64,000 bases of DNA from Fimbriimonas ginsengisoli Gsoil 348 (GTDB lineage: Bacteria; Armatimonadota; Fimbriimonadia; Fimbriimonadales; Fimbriimonadaceae). Shown in pieces: positions 58,947 through 64,000 of the stretch (the stretch's first letter is position 1; each line of letters begins with the position of its first letter). A program made the position numbers and the translations under genes. The DNA is taken from positions 2,480,001-2,544,000 of the forward strand of contig NZ_CP007139.1 of assembly GCF_000724625.1 (NCBI RefSeq), written 5' to 3'. The notes beneath the pieces are model-generated. The model saw only the letters and a list, made by a program, of their open reading frames with translations, was not told the origin of the DNA and searched no databases.

Positions 58947-58958
58947 CCTTCTGGAATC

Positions 58959-58990
58959 GGGTAGCCGTCGCCATAGCGCGATGGCTACCC
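58959..58990 (-). terminator. Hairpin overlapping the methyltransferase stop
   Basis: GGGTAGCC (58959-58966) pairs with GGCTACCC (58983-58990). The right arm contains the stop codon of the minus-strand methyltransferase. There is no T-run, so this may be another repeat. Confidence 0.3.
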
Positions 58991-59773
58991 TGCTTTACGT
59001 GCCAGCATTGTTACCTGGGGCAGCCGGAACCCGATCCGATTTCCGTCGATGGAGATGTCCAGCAGCCGCCGGAGCTCCGGCGAGGCCTGCGTGAATCGCC
59101 TCCTCAACTCGGTGACCGCGTCCTCCGGAGTGCGCATGCGGATTACCCAGTCGTCGAAATCCATCGCCCGACCTTCGTCGCAGAAGCTGTTCGCTTCGTG
59201 CTCGACGGTCAGCCCGGCATCCTCGACCATCTGACGCCACTCGGACGGCGAGTAGTTATGCACGTGCGAGGGATCGCGCAAGCGTTCGATCTCGTCGAGC
59301 TCCACCGCGAGCCCGGCATCTTCGGGCGAGGCCGTGTCGACCACGAGATACCGCCCACCCGGACGGAGCACCCGCGCCGCTTCGCGAACCGACTCCGCCG
59401 TATCGGCGAAATGGTGCGGCGCCAACCTGACCGTGTATATATCGAACGAAGCATCTGCGAACGGAAGCTTCTCCGCCGTACCCTGCTGCGTCTCAATGTT
59501 TGAGAGGCCCCGCCCGCGGGCGCTCGCCAGGGTCTGTTCCAACATGGACGGCGTCAGGTCGTACGCCACCACCTTGGCCACCCGGGGCGCGAATGCCAAG
59601 GCGACGTGCCCTGCGCCAGTGGCGACGTCCAGCACCTCGTCAGTCGGCTTCGGATCGACCAAGGCCACCAATTCCGCTAGCGCCTGCGCGTTGCCGTGGA
59701 CGGCGCTCACGGCATACGAAGCCGCCGTCGGCGCAAACTGATCGGTGACGAGCTGGTGGATAGAGTTGCTCAC
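58985..59773 (-). CDS. Class I SAM-dependent methyltransferase (UbiE-like)
   Basis: This 262-residue protein has EVLDVATGAGHVALAFAPRV (motif I at about residue 46), VAYDLTPSMLEQTL, TAEKLPFADASFDIYTVRLAPHHFAD and ARVLRPGGRYLVVDTASPED. The layout is that of UbiE/YcgJ-type small-molecule methyltransferases. It is divergent from adenosine deaminase with only 29 bp between the starts. The acceptor is unknown. Confidence 0.9.
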   Translation of the reverse strand: MSNSIHQLVTDQFAPTAASYAVSAVHGNAQALAELVALVDPKPTDEVLDVATGAGHVALAFAPRVAKVVAYDLTPSMLEQTLASARGRGLSNIETQQGTAEKLPFADASFDIYTVRLAPHHFADTAESVREAARVLRPGGRYLVVDTASPEDAGLAVELDEIERLRDPSHVHNYSPSEWRQMVEDAGLTVEHEANSFCDEGRAMDFDDWVIRMRTPEDAVTELRRRFTQASPELRRLLDISIDGNRIGFRLPQVTMLARKAG

Positions 59774-59802
59774 ACCCTAAGCCTACCGGCGCGGCATCGC
59801 AA

Positions 59803-60753
59803 ATGGACATGACCGAACTTCACATACACCTCGAAGGCGCCGTGCCGATCAAAGCGATGGCCGAGATCTACCGACGGCACGGCCACCCTGAGCTGGGCGA
59901 CCCTGAGCGAGTGAAGGAGTTCATCCGCTTCGAAGGGTTTTCCGACTTCCTAAGCCGCTTCAAGCACTTCCTCACCTATATGAAGGCGGCGGAAGATTAC
60001 GCTTTTCTCACGGAAGCCGCGTTGGCGAACCTAGCCGACGACGGCATCCGCGACGTCGAACTCACCATTTCACTCGGCGCCGCTTCATTCTTCCACGGCC
60101 TAGACTGGACCCACGTCCTGGAGGAGATCGCGCGCGGCTATTCCGCGGCTCATACCGCTACCGGGATCGAGATGCGGATCCTCGTCGACCTCATCCGAAA
60201 CCACGGTCCGGAAGCCGGCTGGAAAGCCGCCCGCTTTGCAGCCGAAAACCGCCACCTCAATATCGCCGGGATCAACTTGGGAGGTGACGAGGCCAACTAC
60301 CCGGCCGCGCCCTACACCGAGATTTACGCGTTCGCCCGAGACCAGGGCCTCGGGCTCACCGCGCATGCCGGCGAAGCCGCCGGCCCCGAGAGTGTGTGGG
60401 CATGCGTAAACCTGCTGAAGGTAGACCGAATCGGCCACGGCACCCGCGCGGCCGAGGACCCGGCGCTGCTGGAAACGATCGCCGAACGGGGAATCGCCAT
60501 CGAGGCGTGTCCCACGAGCAACGTCCGCACCGGGGCCGTTGCCTCGCTAGCGGATCACCCTCTGCGTAAGTTTCTCGATGCCGGCTGCCGAGTTTGCCTC
60601 AATACCGATGACCCCACTTTCTTCGGCGTGCGGCTGTCCGATGAGTTTCGGCAATGTGCCGAAACCCACCGGCTTTCGGACGACGAGGTCCAATCGCTAC
60701 ACCGCGTCGCCCGAGAGGCCGCGTTTACCGGCCGCCCAGTCCGCTCAATGTAA
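59803..60753 (+). CDS. Adenosine deaminase-family protein
   Basis: This 316-residue enzyme has ELHIHLEGAVP (zinc His pair) at residue 5, TAHAGEAAGPESVW (zinc His and catalytic Glu), VDRIGHGTRA (His), and CLNTDDPTFFG (Asp pair). It converts adenosine to inosine, or acts on a related aminopurine (adenine deaminases share these motifs). ATG 59809 is also possible. Its 3' end overlaps the convergent permease gene by 29 bp. Confidence 0.92.
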   Translation: MDMTELHIHLEGAVPIKAMAEIYRRHGHPELGDPERVKEFIRFEGFSDFLSRFKHFLTYMKAAEDYAFLTEAALANLADDGIRDVELTISLGAASFFHGLDWTHVLEEIARGYSAAHTATGIEMRILVDLIRNHGPEAGWKAARFAAENRHLNIAGINLGGDEANYPAAPYTEIYAFARDQGLGLTAHAGEAAGPESVWACVNLLKVDRIGHGTRAAEDPALLETIAERGIAIEACPTSNVRTGAVASLADHPLRKFLDAGCRVCLNTDDPTFFGVRLSDEFRQCAETHRLSDDEVQSLHRVAREAAFTGRPVRSM

Positions 60754-62467
60754 CCCCTTCGATGAAGTAGCGCTGGCAGAAGAAGAAGAGCGCGAGCACC
60801 GGAATGACGGTCAAAGTCGCAAACGCCATCAGCAAGCCGGGCTCACCCGACCGATCGCCTTGGAATAGCTTCAGCGCATAGCTGAGGGGCATGTTCTCCG
60901 GGGAGTTCACGTAGATCAGCGGCCCCATGAAGTTGTTCCAAGCTCCCACGAACGTCCAGATCGCGATGACGGCGAGCGCCGGTTTGATCTGCGGCATCAT
61001 GATGCTCCAGAACGTCTTCGGATACGAGCAGCCGTCGATCTTTGCCGCGTCTTCCAACTCCAGCGGAATTTGCATGAAGAACTGGCGCAGCAGGAAGATG
61101 TTGAACGCCGACCCAAAGAACGCGGGGACCCAGAGCGGCATCAAGGTATCGATCCACCCGAACGCGCGGAAGATGAGGAACTGCGGCATCATCGTCACCG
61201 CGCCCGGCAACATCATCGTGCCTAGCATCAAGGTGAAGAGGGCGTTCCGGCCGGGGAACCTCATGCGCGAGAAGGCGTAGGCAACGATCGCGGAGCTCAA
61301 GATCGTTCCGATTACCGAGAACACGACGATGACGAGCGTGTTCTTGAGATACACCATCCCGCGGTTCGTCTCCGGCGGAAGGAAGTCGAGCGCGTCCGGA
61401 TAGTTCTGCGTCCGCAATCCAATATGCCGAACCGGATCTAGGTCCGCCAGCGCGAAAAGCGACTGCTGGCCCGCCAGGGAAGGGGGCTGCATGAACTCGA
61501 TCCGCCGCCGCCCATCGTCCATCTCCTCGACGACCTTTCCCACGAAGTCTACGCCGTTAAACTTGCCCCGGAAGACGTTCGCCTCCTTGGGAATCTCTTT
61601 GAGCTGCGACGGCTGCGCGACGAACGTGAGCCCCCGAATTGCCATCGGCTTCTGGATGTCGAGCTTCACCGAACCGTCCGGATTCTTTTCGATAATCGAG
61701 GCCTGCACCGTCTGCCCCTCGTATTGAGCTTCGAACAACGGGTCCTTTTTGTCGAAGAACGGCACCGTTTCCTGAACCCGCGGAATCCAGATGATCCCGT
61801 TGACCGAGCTCATATCGCGGTCCTCTTTAAAGCTCGTAACCAACAGGAAGGCGAACGGCAAGCCGAACACGAAAGCTCCGGCCAAGAGGGCGGCCTGGGC
61901 GACGATCGCCTTACCGTACCCCCGTGTCTGAGCGCCGCGTCCCGCGAGCACCATGGCCACCGTACCGGCTACGGCAAACAGAAGGATCGCAATCGCGGTG
62001 TCGGGCTTCAACCCGATGCCGCCCTTGAGCACCTCGATCTTGCTGCCCGGATCGGATTTATAGAGCCAGGCAAAGACGAGGCCCGCCGCTAGCCAAAGCC
62101 CGGCCGACTGAAGGCGGACCATTCGCTCCTTGGAATCCATCGCCATTCCGGCCTGGAGGGACCGCCAGATCACGAAGACGAGGGCGATAATGCCCAACCA
62201 GGCCGTCCAAGGCATCACGAACCAGACCAGCGGGAATCGCCATACTCCCGGCGCGCTCGCCGAGGTCGCCGCGGCGTCGGGCTGCATCTTCATCAGGCTC
62301 GCCACAACGAAACAGACCCCCGCGGCGACGGCCGTCCCGGCCAGCCCAGAACTGACTCGCCTCTTATCGCCGAACATCTGTGCGATCAGTACGATCGCCC
62401 GAAAGAAGAGGAACCATCCCGCCCAACTCGCAAGCGTCCCTACTGCGTAAACCAGGTTCGCGCTCAC
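60725..62467 (-). CDS. Extended MalG-type permease with extra N-terminal spans and a duplicated insert
   Basis: This 580-residue protein is twice the usual MalG length. The normal C-terminal core is present: NTLVIVVFSVIGTILSSAIVAYAF, EDAAKIDGCSYPKTFWSIMMP (EAA loop) and WTFVGAWNNFMGPLIYV. In front of it lie about five extra membrane spans (residues 4-190). Between MalG span 1 (about residue 210) and span 2 (about 370) is a soluble insert containing two related segments, about 243-273 and 296-326, with F-x-x-x-Y/F-x-G and D-G-x-x-x-L/I in common. GTG 62467 overlaps the stop of the upstream fusion gene (GTGA). The role of the additions is unknown. Confidence 0.88.
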   Translation of the reverse strand: MSANLVYAVGTLASWAGWFLFFRAIVLIAQMFGDKRRVSSGLAGTAVAAGVCFVVASLMKMQPDAAATSASAPGVWRFPLVWFVMPWTAWLGIIALVFVIWRSLQAGMAMDSKERMVRLQSAGLWLAAGLVFAWLYKSDPGSKIEVLKGGIGLKPDTAIAILLFAVAGTVAMVLAGRGAQTRGYGKAIVAQAALLAGAFVFGLPFAFLLVTSFKEDRDMSSVNGIIWIPRVQETVPFFDKKDPLFEAQYEGQTVQASIIEKNPDGSVKLDIQKPMAIRGLTFVAQPSQLKEIPKEANVFRGKFNGVDFVGKVVEEMDDGRRRIEFMQPPSLAGQQSLFALADLDPVRHIGLRTQNYPDALDFLPPETNRGMVYLKNTLVIVVFSVIGTILSSAIVAYAFSRMRFPGRNALFTLMLGTMMLPGAVTMMPQFLIFRAFGWIDTLMPLWVPAFFGSAFNIFLLRQFFMQIPLELEDAAKIDGCSYPKTFWSIMMPQIKPALAVIAIWTFVGAWNNFMGPLIYVNSPENMPLSYALKLFQGDRSGEPGLLMAFATLTVIPVLALFFFCQRYFIEGVTLSGLGGR

Positions 62468-64000
62468 TTCTCCGCCTCGTAGTGGACCCACTTCGGAGCG
62501 AGCCGGAACTGGGTGAAGGTCAGGGCGACGATGATCGCGAATATAAGCCAGGCGATGGCGGAGGCGTATCCCATCTTAAAGAACGTAAACCCGTTTTGGA
62601 ACAAGACGTAGACCGGCGTCAGCATGGAGTTATCCGGGCCGATCGGACCGTCGGATGAGGGCTTCATCGCGTAGGATCGGTCGAACTCCTGCATCGCCCC
62701 AATGAACCCCATAACCGTGTTGAAAAAGATAATCGGACTGAGCTGGGGGAACGTGATCTTCCAGAACTGCTGCTTCGGCGTCGCCCCGTCGATCCCCGAT
62801 GCTTCATACAGCGTCGGCGAAACCCCTTTTAGGCCCGCGAGCCAAAGGAGCATCCCGCTCCCGGCTCCCCAGATCCCTTGCACGATCAGGGCGTTCTTGG
62901 ACCAGTCCGCCGATTGAAGCCACGCCGGCGGCGCAACTCCCAGCCACGGCGTCAGAGTGTGCGTCCAGTACGAGTTGATCAACCCCTTGTTGGCATCCGG
63001 CGTCAGCACCCAGGTCCAGAGCACCGCGCTCGCGATCGTCGGCACGATCGCGGGAATGTAGAACAGGGTTCGGTAGAACCTCATCCCCTTGGCTGCCGTG
63101 TTCAGAAGCAACGCCACGGAGAGGCCGGTAAATAGCCCGAGCGGAACTCCGATCCCTCCAAGGTAGACCGCGTTCCCAAACGCCTTGAAGATCCGGTCAC
63201 GATCCGCGCCGAATAGGTCGGCGAAGTTCTTAAATCCCACCCATCGAGCCTCGTTGAGAACGTCGTACTGAGTGAAACTAAAGAAGAGCGACGCGAGCAT
63301 CGGTCCAAGCGTCAACGCCAAGAAGCCGATGACCCATGGCGAGATAAACAGGTAGGCCCACTTCGCCTCGTTCCGCTCGAGCCTTCCCAGCCGCAGCCGG
63401 GTGAACCATATGATCAGCGCGCAGATGGCGGCGAGGGTGAGGGCGGAGAAGACCTTCGGAAGGATGCCGAGGTCGACGATCGGATGCTGCGCCCGGTCGT
63501 AGAACGCGTCGAGGTCGCGCTGCACCGTAGCCTGACCCGAGAGAAGAGAGTCTTTCGGGGAAGCCTTATGGAGACACGCGGTCTCCAGTGCCGTGGTGTG
63601 CTCATTCCAGAGCATCTGGCCCACAAAGGTCGCCGGCCGGATTCGTCCCACCGGCATCATGTCGATGTGCATCTTCAGCGCGTCGGCGAATTTCTTGTCG
63701 GCCGGACGGAACTGCTGGAAAATGACCGCGTTCGCCTCGCTGCTGGCCGAAACCCCCGGGACGTAGAATCGGCCGCGGTGCTTTTCCCACGCTTGCTGAG
63801 CCTTGGCCTGAAGAACCCGCCCTTCCGTGCTCGTGGCAAATTTGATGTACTCCCACGCGTCCTTCGGATTCTTGGCTCCTTTGGGGATGCAAAGCGAGTA
63901 ACCGCCGATCCAGGTGATGAACTGGTCCTTCTCGTTGGCGAACCGTCCCTTATGGTTGTAACGATCCTCCGGTACGGGTGGGGGCGCGGTGGCGAAATCG
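62464..64000 (-). CDS. Fused sugar-binding protein and MalF-type permease, 5'-truncated
   Basis: The frame is open from the window end (64000) to TGA 62464-62466, 511 codons visible. The first 140 or so residues are the C-lobe of an extracellular solute-binding protein: WIGGYSLCIPKGAKNPKDAW, EYIKFATSTEGRVLQA and ASSEANAVIFQQFRPADK. A membrane span follows (KVFSALTLAAICALIIWF), then a basic loop (TRLRLGRLERNEAK) and a full MalF-type permease. The permease has FISPWVIGFLALTLGPM, FYIPAIVPTIASAVLW and the EAA-like YEASGIDGATPKQQFWKITFP. The arrangement repeats that at 29438-31924. It is the upstream partner of the long MalG gene. Confidence 0.92.
   Translation of the reverse strand, partial: DFATAPPPVPEDRYNHKGRFANEKDQFITWIGGYSLCIPKGAKNPKDAWEYIKFATSTEGRVLQAKAQQAWEKHRGRFYVPGVSASSEANAVIFQQFRPADKKFADALKMHIDMMPVGRIRPATFVGQMLWNEHTTALETACLHKASPKDSLLSGQATVQRDLDAFYDRAQHPIVDLGILPKVFSALTLAAICALIIWFTRLRLGRLERNEAKWAYLFISPWVIGFLALTLGPMLASLFFSFTQYDVLNEARWVGFKNFADLFGADRDRIFKAFGNAVYLGGIGVPLGLFTGLSVALLLNTAAKGMRFYRTLFYIPAIVPTIASAVLWTWVLTPDANKGLINSYWTHTLTPWLGVAPPAWLQSADWSKNALIVQGIWGAGSGMLLWLAGLKGVSPTLYEASGIDGATPKQQFWKITFPQLSPIIFFNTVMGFIGAMQEFDRSYAMKPSSDGPIGPDNSMLTPVYVLFQNGFTFFKMGYASAIAWLIFAIIVALTFTQFRLAPKWVHYEAEK

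Overview
The window reads as about 64 kb of chromosome from a free-living, GC-rich, Gram-negative-type bacterium. Several features suggest the Armatimonadota (Fimbriimonas-like) or a planctomycete-like lineage: an H-X9-DG prepilin protein, secreted glycoside hydrolases, a TIGR03118-type lipoprotein, long CUT1 sugar transporters, and intergenic regions crowded with GC-rich palindromic repeats. The taxon is an inference from protein flavour, not from a marker gene. No rRNA, tRNA, replication origin, phage or transposase gene was recognised.

Layout. 0-11 kb: a 5'-truncated phosphodiester glycosidase-type protein; a stand-alone Ntn-hydrolase-like gene; a four-gene ABC-2 exporter operon (ATPase, permease, ATPase, permease); a DUF433/DUF5615 toxin-antitoxin pair; a zinc-less sirtuin; an H-X9-DG prepilin; a GMC oxidoreductase with its subunit-3 partner; and argH. 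11-20 kb: a repeat-rich gap with a CRISPR-like two-repeat remnant; a TetR-controlled methyltransferase/membrane-protein unit with two matching operators; GH38 and GH43 glycosidases; a PAP2 phosphatase; and an ECF-type sigma factor overlapping a small membrane protein. 20-29 kb: a lipoprotein, SnoaL-like, VanZ-like, DUF2156 and SCO proteins, a ParE-type toxin-antitoxin pair, a TIM-barrel/VOC pair, hisC and an M42 aminopeptidase. 29-33 kb: a CUT1 sugar importer whose binding protein and MalF-type permease are one polypeptide, followed by MalG. 33-45 kb: deoB, a serine hydrolase, purK, a PhyH/SDR/methyltransferase/CoA-transferase-B operon, a nitrilase-fold hydrolase, a CocE-like hydrolase and an S10 carboxypeptidase. 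45-60 kb: secreted proteins, a HAD phosphatase, a GAF-GGDEF deletion remnant, a GH2 glycosidase, a WD40 protein, mobA-moeA, a TPR protein, an acyltransferase, a tandem PrcB-domain protein, a methyltransferase and adenosine deaminase. 60.7-64 kb: a second transporter with the same binding-protein/permease fusion (cut by the window end) and an unusually long MalG partner.

How the genes fit together. GH38, GH43, GH2, two CUT1 importers and a TIM-barrel sugar isomerase-like protein point to use of plant or microbial polysaccharides. No MalK/MsmX ATPase is encoded beside either importer, so a shared ATPase elsewhere is expected. Housekeeping genes (argH, hisC, purK, deoB, mobA-moeA, adenosine deaminase) are scattered as singletons rather than grouped in pathway operons.

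The most notable signals are the two independent binding-protein-MalF fusions, the extended MalG with a duplicated extracytoplasmic insert, the CRISPR-like mini-array, two composite elements bounded by the same 16-bp inverted repeat, the GAF-GGDEF remnant, and a dispersed palindrome that also lies in frame inside deoB.
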